Shown: positions 1 through 10,695, numbered from the stretch's first letter. The stretch is 64,000 bases of DNA from Mytilinidion resinicola (GCF_010093595.1 NW_022985445.1:62001-126000); one strand, 5' to 3'. The notes: generated by a model not told the origin, from the letters alone. Numbers and translations: made by a program.

Positions 1-2
1 CG

Positions 3-311
3 TTTCCAGGGACTTATAAGCCTGGAAAGGCAGCTTTTGAAGAGATGGATGCGAAGATGAAGAAGGTTGGGGTGAATATGAGCTCTGCGTATACGTGTGC
101 GAACGCGGTGGCGTATCTAGTGGAGAAGGGGTTGGATGCGAATGGGGTCAGTTTGCTGGTGGATCGGGACCAAATCACGGACCTGGAGAGTGAGATAGCG
201 GCCTCGAGGCCCGCATGGTTTGTGGATAGGGGTAAGGCTAGGGAGGAGGCGGGGAAGGCGTTTTATGAGTTCACGAAGGCGGAGGCGGAGAAAGCAAAAG
301 CTACTGCATAG
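3..311 (+). CDS. C-terminal end of a short-chain dehydrogenase-like protein (partial)
   Basis: The frame is open from the left edge, so the gene is cut by the window and the Met at 45 is probably internal. About 102 residues are visible, ending in a Lys/Ala-rich tail at the TAG near 309. The stretch ANAVAYLVEKGLDANG followed by LLVDRDQITDLE and RPAWFV resembles the closing segment of fungal short-chain dehydrogenases, in which a helix and an NG-x-x-L-x-V strand come after the substrate loop. The diagnostic GxxxGxG and YxxxK motifs would lie upstream and cannot be seen, so the family call is an inference from the tail only. Confidence 0.4.
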   Translation, partial: FPGTYKPGKAAFEEMDAKMKKVGVNMSSAYTCANAVAYLVEKGLDANGVSLLVDRDQITDLESEIAASRPAWFVDRGKAREEAGKAFYEFTKAEAEKAKATA

Positions 312-1079
312 AAGGGCGATTTCGGCGATTGGTCGAGGGATCTGTTGCGTTGGTAAGAGTTCGGAGCCTTGGTATAGATTTGAAGAACTCAGTATCTCGA
401 GAATTATCCTTCAGCCTTGGATCTAGCCTCGATTTAGAAGTGTGCAGTCCCTTTTACTAAGCTAGATTTGCTACTTACTTAATCTATACCTGAGTGCAAA
501 CATTGGCAGAGAACGCCGCAAGTCATGCGGCGAACGTTGCTCCCAAGTCACGAACGGCATTCTCAATATCAATGTCAGCGAGAGACCCAACCCCTTCGGC
601 TCCACTATTGCTCGCTCGACACCACTGTTAGGAGCACCCCAGCTAGCAGGTATTCGTTACATCAAAAGATAGTGAATTTTCCACTACGTTGATCTTCACA
701 TCCAATTTAGAGATTCAAACGCCTATCGAGGTACCCCAAGAAGTCGCAATAAGTGCCCAAACTTATGTCTTGGTACTGCACCTCCGGTAAAATTAGTCCC
801 ATCATTGAGTGCGATAACTCGCTTCTCTTTTCAAAACAATCCAACAAGCCTTCGCCAATTCGCTTTGACGTGGTTCACTGCACGTGATACCGTGCCTGCC
901 AAGACGCTATTCTAGGACCGGCGTGCGTTCCTTCCGAGCATCTTTTGGTTTGAGCACACTTCACCTTGGCTTCCTTTCCTCTCTCATCAATTCAATCGCG
1001 CCGCCAATTCACCTTTTCAAGCATTGCTGCCATCTCCAAGACATCTCGCTGCACGCAAAACTACCCGCCCCAACTCACG
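312..1079. other. Intergenic, no gene seen
   Basis: Only short unsupported frames occur. A small palindrome (CGCCGCAAGTCATGCGGCG) lies near 516-534. The last ~200 bases are pyrimidine-rich and probably hold the promoter and 5' UTR of the gene that follows. Confidence 0.5.
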
Positions 1080-2034
1080 ATGAACGAACAACGCATCAAG
1101 ATGGAAGGCGAGCAATATGATCCCATCACGAATCGGCACAACGATCACTTCCTCAGACTTTCATATCACGGTCCAAGCCCCCCACCCCCCCATACGGTGA
1201 ACGGGCAGCCCGCGAAGAAGAAAGGCAAGCGAAAGTGGACGGCTGAGGAGAAGTGCAACGGCCGCAAGAACTCGCCGCCGGCGCCCAGATTTGGCGGACT
1301 CTCTCGGCTCGCCTGGAAAGAACACCAGCATCAGCGTAGAGAGGAGGAGCTCTCGCGTGTTATGAGCGGTGAAATCGGTAACATCGTTCATTCAAAATTG
1401 TCTTTGCCATCATGGTTGACGAGACCCAGCACCGCCTCCCGGTGCAGGTCCCAACTGGGCGAAGAATCGCGAGTCAAAGCTGAGAAAGGACACGAAGGCT
1501 ACGAAGCGCCGCCATAAGAAGCATAAGAAGAGACTCCGGAATCAGGCAATGGGCATAGATACAGGCGATCACTGGAGCCCGGGCATGGAGTACGATGACT
1601 TGAGGTGGCCAGAGAGCGAGTCACCGGATCATGGTGTGATGGGCAAACAGGAGTCTAGCGCGAGCACAGGTATGGGATGGGACATCAAGAAGGAGAACAG
1701 GGATCGTGCGGTTATGGTGAAGCCAGAGCCTGGAGTTGGCATCTATGATGGCGGACTGCAAACTTTCTATCCCGTCGACGATGACGTGGAGCAGTATGGC
1801 AGCTACTGTCGCCATATGACCAAGCGGGGTCCGAATGGGCTACAGCCTTGTAGCAGTGACAACCGTAGCAGTGACAACCGTACAGGAGACGTTTGCGCCA
1901 GCGGTCATAACGAGCCAGGTTGGGAGCATCCACCAAAGACCGATCTAAATTCCATCCACTATGATGCAGAACGAGAGGAAGCGGTTGATGCCTTTTTCGA
2001 TGCTCTGGAAAAAGGAATCGCTGCCTGGAAATAG
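1080..2034 (+). CDS. Hypothetical basic/acidic protein, two exons
   Basis: I do not recognise this protein. Exon 1 starts best at ATG 1080 (MNEQRIKMEGEQ); an upstream in-frame ATG at 966 is possible. It runs through a Lys-rich segment (AKKKGKRKWTAEEK) to a donor at 1369 (GTGAAA) or 1378 (GTAACA). Both donors are phase 1 and both fit an acceptor at 1446-1447 (GTGCAG). Exon 2 reads on without a stop from 1448 through a strongly basic stretch (TKATKRRHKKHKKRLR) into an acidic, Trp/Glu-rich half, ending at TGGAAATAG. A VKPEPG segment looks like a sumoylation-type site. Predicted length is about 291-294 residues. The basic region suggests a nuclear protein, but that is only inference. Confidence 0.6.
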
Positions 2035-2555
2035 ATCTTCTGAGGACCAGTGGTTGAAATACAGTGGAAAAACGACAGCAAGGATTATTCTGGCAAGGGT
2101 AGCTAAGGCATTGATACAAGTACGGGTAGGCTGTAAAGACCTGGGTTCGAAGGATAGAGTTCATGAACTGTGACAGCATGAGTTTCGTTGGCTTTAACAA
2201 GTCATCATACAAGTCGATGATCATCGAGATCGCTATCGAAAGGGCAAGAAAATACCATGAACAGTCTCGACAGTTTCCAAACATGGCATCTTTCTCTCCT
2301 AGATTCCTGGTCTTTCGTTCTCACTTCGGATCCTTTCTTGGTCACTCTGTGCACAGTCGTCTTTCCATATACAATACCCTCCTGTGGCCACTCTCATCTC
2401 TCTTCCTTCCACTGAACTCTCACATCCAAAACCGGCATCATCGCTCCAGCCTATCTATCTCAAGCTTGCCACCCGATCGCTTCTCATCCTTACAGCCCTG
2501 GATAATGTGCTGAAGCATCCATCTCCTGCCTAGCCGCCGCGACGGCTTAACGCAC

Positions 2556-2912
2556 GTGACCTGGAATTTGACACATTCCTGCACCGATAATTGTAGGACT
2601 GTCGTTGCTGGTGTTGTCACTATTTTGCCTAGGGGACATTATCATCTCCATGGGCCTTTGGACCGCCCTACGGCCCAGCTGCTCCAGAGCAATCTGCCAC
2701 AAAGCTCCTTACATGCGACTCCCACTGGAGGTCCGCGACCTGCACATCTCGCGGCTCAACCGGATCCTGCGAATCCCGCTCGGCAGTTGGGGAACCAACA
2801 GCGTGCGGCCGGCAGTGTGGCTCACTTGGCTCGAGTAGCTGTGAAGAGCGAGGCGGAGGGTAATGAGGAGCTGGTTGTAAAGAATGAGACGGAGGATCGG
2901 AGGGGCGCTTAA
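2556..2912 (+). CDS. Possible hypothetical protein (C-terminal part)
   Basis: A 118-codon open frame is rich in Gln, Pro and Ala and then turns acidic (VAVKSEAEGNEELVVKNETE), a composition more like a real fungal protein than a random frame. The 5' end is unclear: the segment before ~2650 may be intron or UTR, because CTAG acceptor-like sites occur near 2532 and 2631. No domain is recognised. A competing frame from 2650 (MGLWTALRPS) is shorter and ends at 2838. Confidence 0.3.
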   Translation: MTWNLTHSCTDNCRTVVAGVVTILPRGHYHLHGPLDRPTAQLLQSNLPQSSLHATPTGGPRPAHLAAQPDPANPARQLGNQQRAAGSVAHLARVAVKSEAEGNEELVVKNETEDRRGA

Positions 2913-3888
2913 CAGATGACACCGGACACCCGGGTACGCAAGTGGGAGAGGAGCCTAGGTGTGAGATGTTGGAGTCACTGAGAAGGGCACTAGTAGCGTT
3001 TGGAACATGACTCTCAGATGAATAGGTTGGAGAGGCCGTTGACTGGAAAGGAGTGTGTTCAATCTTTTTAGCGGGTTTGAGCACATCTAATGTGTCTTTT
3101 CTTACAATTACCAGAACCTGAAATATTTGCCTAGCATAGAAAACCAACAATTAGATGCTTGCTTGATAACATTCCTTTTGGATTTGTCTTGCGCTGGTCG
3201 CCTTGCAAAATTTTCCCATGTTGACGTGATTCCTTAGATGGCAAAAGATCAACACAAACAAGAAGTAAACGGGGTAGAGTAGACGAAACCTTTAGAGAAA
3301 CAGCAAATGTACCAGCGTCGAATCAGCGTTTAAGCACTCGCTTGCTTTTGGTTTCAACGACGTCAACTTTTACCACCTGCTCTTAATCCCATCATATTAG
3401 TACAATATTAATCACGTGTTTCAGAATACGGCCATCTCGTTATTCAAGCTCCGTATTTGCTCCCTCAACACCGCTGTAAAGGGTGACTCGGCTATGGACT
3501 ACCTAGGTAGTTGGCGAGGTAAGAGGCAGCCTGATATCCACTGTTCGAGTTTACATTATTGCACAAGTGACAAACACCCCAAGAGGTAAAGTAGAAAGCA
3601 TTAGAGGAAAACACGACTTGAGTCAATTGAATCTCACACAAACAGGTGCTGCATGAGACTGAACTCTGGCAGAAGCTCATAGACAAGCTTTTTTCATAGG
3701 TCTGGGGCATGAATAAATACAGTCAAATGCAGTAATGGCACAGAGTTTGTCTGCCGACAGCGGTCGGGCGGCATAGGAAAAGAAGCAGTGAATATAAATA
3801 TGTCTCTCTCACTCTTGTCAAAAAATTTCACCCTGCAGCAAACAAAATATCCTTCCTCACTTCTTTCAACTCTATTCTCGTCTTCACG
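2913..3888. other. Intergenic, no convincing gene
   Basis: No frame shows coding-like composition. Pyrimidine-rich sequence just before 3889 is consistent with a promoter and 5' UTR for the next gene. Confidence 0.45.
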
Positions 3889-4655
3889 ATGCCGAACAGA
3901 TCAGTATGTCCAACCTTGCTTATTACCATAGGAAGAGAATAAAGCTAATCTGTCGTAGAATCGCGTGCTCTATCGTCAGCGTGTCGATGACGCATCCTCC
4001 ATGGCCCCCTCCAACACCACATCGACCGTTCCTCCACCGCCTGTCCAACGCGAGCAACCCAATCTCAAGGAATTGAAGGCACAGCCCACAACGCGCAAAC
4101 ACAGTTACGGAAGGCTCTGCAAGGATACAACCTTCGGAAAGCTGTCTGGACCGAGCGAATCCCGCCCAAACCCAAAGTCATGAACGATAGTAAGAGCTTC
4201 TTCGAACCCCACCCTCTAACGTACAGCTAAAAATCAGAACAGCTCAGCTTGCCCCTGCCAACGCGATCCCTCGTCTGAACCCACTCGCTGCCACCTTCAG
4301 ACCCGAAACCCCCGCGAAGGAGCCCAAGCCTTTACCTCCTCACCGCTGGGTCGACCTCGACGGCGTCCAGAAACAGGTCAACGCCCAAGACGATCTGTAT
4401 CTCATCGAAACGAACCTCATCCGTATTTTTGCGAGCAATAAAGGCCTCGGCAAACTTGCGGAGTTCCAAGAGCGATTCGCGGGCGAGCAGTTTGATAAGG
4501 GAGCGTGGAATGAGCAGGTGCTGGAACGGCTTGAGATGTCATTCTCCCGAGACAAGGAGACGGCGGAGAAAGGTGAAACCGGGGAGACTAGAGGCGTCAA
4601 GACAGAGGGCCAGAATCTTGCGGAGACGGAAGAGGAGTTGAAAGAGCTGGCCTAG
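3889..4655 (+). CDS. Hypothetical protein with coiled-coil C-terminus; reading-frame conflict in exon 2
   Basis: I do not recognise this gene. Exon 1 (MPNRS, 3889-3903) is followed by a canonical 55-bp intron 3904-3958 (GTATGT, GCTAAT branch, TAG). A second good intron is 4190-4242 (GTAAGA, CTAAC, CAG), and exon 3 ends at TAG 4653-4655. Exon 3 is clearly coding: HRWVDLDGVQKQ, then a helical acidic region to EEELKELA. The frame entering exon 2 (VQREQPNLKELKAQ) ends at a TGA near 4181. The frame that joins exon 3 in phase reads LRKALQGYNLRKAVWTERI from about 4105. Either a 1-nt frameshift lies near 4085-4105, or exon 1 splices in phase 0 to an acceptor CACAG around 4104, skipping the apparent first half of exon 2. 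Confidence 0.55.
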
Positions 4656-5326
4656 TGAGGACCTCCGAGGGAGCCGATTCGAGAATGAGAGGTGTGGGGT
4701 GAGTGCAAATTCGGGGTGGAATTCGTGTGAAACCCTCCGGAGTATTCCTACGGCGGGAGATGGTTGGGATGGGGATGTAGAAAGTACACACTCTCGGTTT
4801 GAACTTGGCACAAGGTTTGGAGGAGCATCCCTACAAGATAAACAAAACCTCCCCATATAGGTCAAAGCAAGTATAGAGAGCCAGGCAGGCATACATATCC
4901 AATGACTACATCACACTTTTTGATCCCCTTGCTCCGGTGGGGAGATATTTGATGTGCCTTCTTGATCATTCGTAAGCTAATTTGGAAGCTTTCAAGAGCC
5001 AGTCGTATACTGAAACCACCCATGTTCAGGTCATATACATATATACGAGCAAGATGGTCAAGGGGGCCGCCGTCATATGACAGTGTCACGTGACCTGAAC
5101 TTGGAGACCTGGAGTTGCAAAGCTGCGCGTTTAGTGGTGAATGAAAGAGGCACCAGACGAACATAAATAGGGCTTTTCTGTCCCGAAATCTCTCGTTATT
5201 TCTCACTAGAATCCTTCAACCAACCCACCGCACATACACCACCACCTCGATCCTCGAAGTGTCGGCTGCACAATCAGGTCCGTAATCCATCAACTCGCCA
5301 AATACATATTCTTATTCAATCTTATT
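4656..5326. other. Intergenic; promoter and 5' UTR of the next gene
   Basis: No gene is supported here. An AT-rich ACATAAATAG stretch at 5160 and CA/CT-rich sequence between 5200 and 5326 look like core promoter and leader. Confidence 0.4.
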
Positions 5327-6177
5327 ATGGAAACCTGGGAGACTTACTCAAAGCCTATCCTAGCGAAGGAACACATCGATGCCGCGGAAGCGGGTCCTGC
5401 GAGTGATACTGAATATGCGGATGCCACAACGCCATCCACGATTCAAAAAGGTAAATATCTCCCGCGCTCAATACACGCGGGCCTCAGAGCATCATTGACA
5501 TCATCACAGAACCACAAGGCGAGTGCTTCCTCCAATGGATCAAAAATATGGATACTCTCCTCTATGACCTTTCAGTCATCCGAGAACAAGTCAAGGCATA
5601 CCGTGAGCAGGCCCACGGGACTCCGCTCAAGAATTTCTCCCTCGGCTCGGTCATCGCCAACCTCAAGACTCTCTACGGGCCACAGAATCAAATCAGTCAG
5701 GTCCTCGTCGTTGTGGAAACAATTCAAGGTTCCTTTGTTATGATGGAAGCGATGGGCTTCAAGGGATGTGTAGAGGCCGGGTATAACTTAGCCGTAGTTC
5801 ACGGATGCCTAGCCAGGTACATAGATACGCGGAACATGAGCCACCGCTCACTCCTTGGGGGTCAGAATGAACTCAACACTGCTCTTGTTACTGTAGAGGA
5901 GACCGAAACGCTGGTACAGGATATGAAGGATCAGCTGAAGGGAGGTGCGCTGAAAGAGTTATTGGTGCTCCATAAAGACTTGAAGAAGGAGAATGAGCGC
6001 AAGGATATGGAGATCGAAACGCTGAAGAAGCAGTTGAGAAAGGCGTTGGACGAGGGAACAGCGGACTCGGACGAAGCCGGCGACATACATACACCGGAAG
6101 CTCTCGAAGACTGGGAGGTATGCGACGGCGTAGAGGTCGTCGATGACTGGGAGCCCCTAGGCACCAGCAAGGCGTAA
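5327..6177 (+). CDS. Hypothetical coiled-coil protein, two exons
   Basis: Two exons encode about 263 residues. Exon 1 is 5327-5450 and exon 2 is 5510-6177; the 59-bp intron has GTAAAT, an ATTGAC branch and CACAG, joined in phase 1. The middle (roughly residues 55-150) is a helical segment (WIKNMDTLLYDLSVIREQV, then a hydrophobic VLVVVETIQGSFVMMEAMG stretch). Residues ~175-225 form a charged coiled coil (LKKENERKDMEIETLKKQL). The tail is acidic with two similar WEVCDG / WEPLG motifs. No catalytic motif is visible and no family is recognised. The general shape resembles fungal helical STAND/NLR N-terminal-like proteins, but that is not enough to name it. The gene looks intact. Confidence 0.75.
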
Positions 6178-6683
6178 ACACGCGGGTGCTCATTAGGCTA
6201 GGCTAGGGGAGGAGGTTGTTCGGTGTTGGAGAAAACTTGACATGGGTTCAAGTAGCAGTTTCGTTTGTTTCCTTAGCATACGTTTCGAGGGAGCTAAATT
6301 GCGGAGGTTGGCGTTGGACAGGATTTGAGGGCAGATTGTTACCGGTTTGAGGGAGATGACGATGCGTCCTGGTTGCTTGCATTTTTATAATTCATGATCA
6401 CGAAATTATTAGCAAAGAATAAATCATTGCACACACAGACACTATTCTCGTATCCGCATGTATGGCCAACTTTCCTACAGAACAAGTCTCCAAGACGCCA
6501 CGTGGGCGTGTATGTGCCTCTACGTGTGAATTGATAGGACTTCCGCGTAGGAATTTCGGGTCGCCCTCCATATTTTAGGGCACTCGTCACGCTCCACTAA
6601 CACCAATCCACACCATAGCAACACACATCTTTACCCCACAGCCATACATATCAGCTTGTTCTTACTATCATTAACCTTATCTC
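6178..6683. other. Intergenic, no gene seen
   Basis: Short frames only. The last part (CACCATAGCAACACACATC) resembles a fungal leader. Confidence 0.4.
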
Positions 6684-6735
6684 GTAAGCACACGCTTCAC
6701 ACATTGGATCGCTATAGTGAGCTAATCTTATGCAG
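6684..6735 (+). other. Probable 5'-UTR intron of the small membrane-protein gene
   Basis: GTAAGC donor at 6684, GCTAATC branch and ATGCAG acceptor at 6735 give a 52-bp intron ending 15 bases before the ATG at 6751. The same arrangement is seen before the genes at 7830 and 9324. Confidence 0.5.
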
Positions 6736-6750
6736 ATAGCCAAGCAACCT

Positions 6751-7145
6751 ATGTCAATAGCTCCTCTTGCAAACACAATGGACACAATACGCCCACTACT
6801 TGCCATGGTCTAGGAGAACGTCCTTGCCCATCTACTTCTGCTTCTCGCGGGCGTCGTCTTTCTCGTACTCCTACCCGGTGAGAAGGATTCCCAGGAGCCA
6901 ATCCACCCGCGAGCTGTACTAACACCATACAAGGCGTAATCGACCGTGCCAACAACACCGAAGATCTCCGCGGCGGTATCGAACACCGCAATGTGCACAG
7001 CCGCTACCCGCCGTTCAACTACTACGGGGCCATGACGGTATCAGAATACGATGACGAGGAGGAGGAGAATGGCACGGAGCCGTTCAAAAAGATGATGTTC
7101 GAAGGTGCGGGAGGCCGGGAAGGACTTCAGATGCCCCTCATCTAA
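6751..7145 (+). pseudogene. Small single-pass membrane protein gene with an in-frame TAG
   Basis: From ATG 6751 the frame runs 20 codons to an in-frame TAG at 6811-6813. It then continues in the same frame into ENVLAHLLLLLAGVVFLVLL, a clear membrane segment. A canonical 56-bp intron follows (6878-6933: GTGAGA, TGTACTAAC, CAAG) in phase 1. The last exon (to TAA 7143-7145) is polar and acidic (YPPFNYYGAMTVSEYDDEE) and ends GLQMPLI. The intact intron, TM segment and tail argue that this is or was a gene of about 112 codons. The TAG sits where a single C-to-T change of CAG would put it. No upstream exon with an ATG that could bypass it was found. The TAG could be a real stop, an allele-specific mutation, or a site rescued at the RNA level. 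Confidence 0.5.
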
Positions 7146-7642
7146 GGCAGTAGCTATGGCGTTGGCGGGACTCCGACAAACGGTGCATTGCTAGTCTTGC
7201 TCAGCACATAATGTGCGGCTCAAGGCGTTTCTAGGTTAATGATGGCCTGAGATTTACGTGATATGATTTTGGCCGAGCTTGCCGCAATCTTGCACAGTGG
7301 CCTGCGGTCTGTAGACGTATTTTGCATTCATACATTTGAACTTCAATATATACCCAGGGATGAACCCTTCAGATCTGACCGAGCCGTATCGAATTGAGGA
7401 CGAAAGCGTCGTTGCAAGCCGCATGTTCGTTCTTTGCATTGGTCTTGTAGATATTATACGAGCATCTCCACATCTCCTTGGGCATTCGCTAATTTTAGTC
7501 ACGTAAGATCTTGATCGAAATACTTCCAAAAGTGAACTCGGAATACTGTAAGTTGAGACACACAGTAGAAGACGCACCTAGTCGGTGAAAATGAAACGAC
7601 TAACCTGTCCCTAAGTGAATCGAGGAGGCACCCCCAATCGAG

Positions 7643-7650
7643 GTATATAA
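7643..7650 (+). promoter_or_regulatory. TATA box
   Basis: GTATATAAGG lies about 110 bp upstream of the 5'-UTR intron and 180 bp upstream of the ATG at 7830. Confidence 0.5.
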
Positions 7651-7757
7651 GGCGCACTTCTATCTCTCGGGCCACTCATCGCCACTGAATCCACCAAACC
7701 ATTCTTTTAAACCACCACACCCAGCAGCCCTTTAGCCCCCTCAAACAACATCACTTC

Positions 7758-7807
7758 GTAAGTCTTTCACATTGTGTCGCTCTACTAGTCATACTGACTA
7801 AGTACAG
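7758..7807 (+). other. 5'-UTR intron of the gene at 7830
   Basis: GTAAGT donor, CTGAC branch near 7794 and TACAG acceptor at 7807; 50 bp, ending 22 bases before the ATG. Confidence 0.65.
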
Positions 7808-7829
7808 AAAGCACTATAACATCTTACCA

Positions 7830-8582
7830 ATGGAACCCGCTTCCAACAGCTCTGCTCATTCTACGCTATCAGTCATGTGGGAGCACATCTGCAAATACGC
7901 GTTCCTTTGTACCCGAAACGACTCGCGTCTCCTACCTGATCTCACCCAACCTGACGCTACCAAATGCCCCTACTTCGGTCTCAGCAGCACTAGCAGGACC
8001 ATGGTCATCTCTTCTGAGCTCCTCCTCATTACAGTTCTTTTTATATGGGTGCTCCTTGAAGCCTGGAACGAGGCTCAAGCTCCGCCTGACGATCCGCTCA
8101 CGAACGTTGAGGAGCCCACAGCATACCCCGTCGCACGAGCTACGAGCAACTTCTCTGAGCAAATGAACTGGTACATGGACATCATGGGAGTCGCAGTTGC
8201 TATCTTTATGCGACTCGGAATGGCGAGGATTGGCCTCGGGCTGCGCGAGAAGTCAGCGGAAGAGATCAAGGCGGACAGAGAGAAGAATGAAGAGTTGCGT
8301 GAACTTCTGAAGGCGGCCAAGGAGAAGAACAAGGAGCTGCGTAGGTGTGTGAGGGAAGTTCCCAAGGAGGACGACTCCGCTAATGGTAATGGCGAGAGCG
8401 ATATGCCGGAGTCGGAGTTTGACAACACCAACAACGGCTCTGGTGATCGTGCCGAGAACGATGTTTCGAAGCTGGTCGAGGAGAGCGATGGTTCTGGCGA
8501 CGATAGCGAAGACGATATGCCGGAGTTGCTTGAGGGGGTCAGAGAGGAAGAGGAGAGCAATCTTCCAGAGTTCATTGATTAA
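7830..8582 (+). CDS. Hypothetical membrane protein with coiled coil and acidic tail
   Basis: This is an uninterrupted frame of 250 codons. Residues 1-58 are soluble and contain several Cys. Residues ~59-79 (SSELLLITVLFIWVLLEAW) form a strong transmembrane helix. Residues ~116-138 are a second, weaker hydrophobic segment (MDIMGVAVAIFMRLG). Residues ~139-175 are a charged coiled coil (EEIKADREKNEELRELLKAA). The remaining ~75 residues are strongly acidic with repeated SGDDSEDDMPELLE-like phrases. No domain family is recognised. The 5'-UTR intron and TATA box upstream support expression. Its acidic tail and gene architecture resemble the next gene at 9324, suggesting that these are lineage-specific neighbours. 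Confidence 0.75.
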   Translation: MEPASNSSAHSTLSVMWEHICKYAFLCTRNDSRLLPDLTQPDATKCPYFGLSSTSRTMVISSELLLITVLFIWVLLEAWNEAQAPPDDPLTNVEEPTAYPVARATSNFSEQMNWYMDIMGVAVAIFMRLGMARIGLGLREKSAEEIKADREKNEELRELLKAAKEKNKELRRCVREVPKEDDSANGNGESDMPESEFDNTNNGSGDRAENDVSKLVEESDGSGDDSEDDMPELLEGVREEEESNLPEFID

Positions 8583-9109
8583 GCCAAGGGTCGCACCCTC
8601 CATGCCCAAGTGGTAGCGGACATGCTTTGGCTAAAGAAGGAAGTGGGCAGCGGAAATGTTGGTGCCAGTGGGTATTAAAGCCAAGAGTTAAGCTAGTACT
8701 CGGTTTATAGGCGAAAGTATCAAGCGGGCAAACTCCTCCAGGTGTTTTTGTCGATATTATGAGCAATTGACTTTTACACAAATGAACATTCAAGTCGGCT
8801 CTGGCTGCGCTCGGCATTCCGCTTCCTGAACACGATTGAACTCGAATATAGACACCGTGATATTTCTAGTACGCATTGGTGATCTATGACCTCAACCCTA
8901 ACTGCGAGCATTAGAAGATGATTCTCCAAGACGATTTCAAAGAAGGTGAATAGAAACTTGCGAATTACGATGAGTGCGGCTATCTAAATTGACGTTCACG
9001 CAAATGTCCTCATATCATGAATCCACGCATTCAGGAATGAAGGAAAGGAGATTGCCAGAACATTCACCGTATTGAACCAGGAAGTGACTTCTTCCCACGC
9101 AAACTGGCC

Positions 9110-9117
9110 TATATAAA
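9110..9117 (+). promoter_or_regulatory. TATA box
   Basis: CCTATATAAATC precedes a CA/CT-rich leader and the 5'-UTR intron of the gene at 9324. Confidence 0.5.
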
Positions 9118-9243
9118 TCAACGTCCTCCTTCCCAGAGCAACCATCAACCTCCATTACTCCACCACACGGCCCACACCACTTCGACCCCCCAACAACACG
9201 CATCAAGTTTCCGCTTCTCAAAGCAACAACATTCTATAGCTTC

Positions 9244-9297
9244 GTAGGTTCATCAATCCATCCACATTGTTAAAACTTACTAACCTAAAAGAAATAG
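9244..9297 (+). other. 5'-UTR intron of the gene at 9324
   Basis: GTAGGT donor, TTACTAACC branch and AAATAG acceptor; 54 bp. It covers the upstream Met codon at 9267, which is why the start is placed at 9324. Confidence 0.65.
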
Positions 9298-9323
9298 AGC
9301 ACGTCATTCAACCTCTTGCGGAC

Positions 9324-9929
9324 ATGGAGCACTGCCACCGAACCGGCTGGGACTGGGCGAAGATCGTCTCCGCTGACTGCGAGTGCGGTCTCCTCAGGAA
9401 ACTCCCAATGTATCCCGAACTCGTGGTCCTGCCTGGACTTATGACCGTCTCGAAAATTATCCTCGTTGCACTCAATGGTAAGAGCATCCCAAAATTTCAG
9501 AACGAAAAATCATGTCTGACCAGAACTACAGTCTGGGATGCATACCGTATTGATGAGCCTACTCACGCCGTTGGTCACTACTTTCAGGAGAAGGAGGCTC
9601 ATGAAGGTCATGACACCGAGGACTCCGACGAGGATTTCGATATCAAGAGCCTTCCCTCCGAGATTCGTGAGCTTGAAGATGATGACGACGCATCCTCGGT
9701 CAAGAGCATGTCTTCCAACATTCAGAAGCACCAGTATAAGCTCTCTACCCTTGAATATGCAACAGACGACTCCGAGATCGCTGGTAGAGACGACAACGCG
9801 GATCTAGAGAAAGCAATGAGGGCGGCATCCTTCAACGCGGATGGAGAGGAGATTGCCAAACTCGTTCAGGAGGATGATGACCGTGGCAATGTTGAGCACT
9901 CCAAGGAGGCGCACGAGGCCAAGGCCTAA
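9324..9929 (+). CDS. Hypothetical acidic protein
   Basis: A frame of 201 codons runs from ATG 9324 (MEHCHRTGWDWAKIVSADCE) to TAA. The first ~60 residues contain four Cys/His-rich positions and a hydrophobic stretch (LVVLPGLMTVSKIILVAL) that could be a membrane or buried helix. The rest is highly acidic and Ser-rich (DTEDSDEDFDIKSLPSEIRE). No family is recognised. The start downstream of 9267 is chosen because a canonical 5'-UTR intron removes the earlier Met. The frame is intact. Confidence 0.7.
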   Translation: MEHCHRTGWDWAKIVSADCECGLLRKLPMYPELVVLPGLMTVSKIILVALNGKSIPKFQNEKSCLTRTTVWDAYRIDEPTHAVGHYFQEKEAHEGHDTEDSDEDFDIKSLPSEIRELEDDDDASSVKSMSSNIQKHQYKLSTLEYATDDSEIAGRDDNADLEKAMRAASFNADGEEIAKLVQEDDDRGNVEHSKEAHEAKA

Positions 9930-10695
9930 GAGAGCGAGAACGACATGGCCGATCGAGCAAGGGTATGGACGGCGGGCGGGGCTTGAGATAGCTTCTGCCT
10001 GATACTACCTCGGAGCAGCTGTGCTAGTCTTTCTCTTCACGACGTATTGGGGGTCTTTGGGGAGCCGCACTGTGCCTCTGACTACGGAGTCTTGGTACTA
10101 TATGTCATAGGTTCCGAACAGAATTCAAGTTCAGCAAAGATGAGTAGAACGTGAAAGTTGTGTTGTGGTTTTTCTGCACTCATGCGAGGTTCCTCAATAT
10201 AACCCAATACCAAACCGTGATTCTCAACCACGGTAATACAGAAGTCAGATTTGGAGGCCTCAGTCCATGACATGACCAGTTCAGGTAAACTTGTTCCTCC
10301 AGGGGTTATCCAATACGGGACACGCTCTCGCAAGCGCAAACAAATCGCGACAACTACTGCACAATGTGAAGAGATACTAAAGCGACGGTAACTTCGAAGG
10401 CACTTGGTGGTCAGCCCCCTATTTTTCAAGTTCGTCAAGCATTTTCAACGTCGTCCTACGTGAGATTTTGATGCGGTTACAGGTTGGCAAGTTTAAAATT
10501 CAATCGATATTTCTAGCAGTAAACTGCAAGGCAGGGAACCTTTTTAAACGCGTCGTGTGTAACTTATCCTTACGGAACAGAGAATGGACTACTAACCGAC
10601 ACCATCTATGACCACTACTGATCGCTATCACGAGATGACTTCCCATTCTTCTGGACTACGGTCGGCTAATCACCAGTCATAGTGCTCGGAGAGGT
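9930..10695. other. Intergenic; one weak minus-strand frame
   Basis: The only frame of note is 10082-10438 on the minus strand (118 codons, ending FAELEFCSEPMTYSTKTP). It has no recognised domain, no splice signals and no context, so it is not called as a gene. Confidence 0.35.

Noticed and set aside
2163..2513. 116-codon + strand frame rich in Ser, Phe and His
   Set aside because: Pyrimidine-rich noncoding composition and no splice-supported connection to neighbours.
8075..8575. 166-codon Ser-rich minus-strand frame
   Set aside because: It is the shadow of the acidic coiled-coil gene at 7830; Ser runs mirror Glu/Asp codons.
10082..10438. 118-codon minus-strand frame
   Set aside because: No domain, no intron signals, no homology to neighbours. 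It could be real but cannot be supported.
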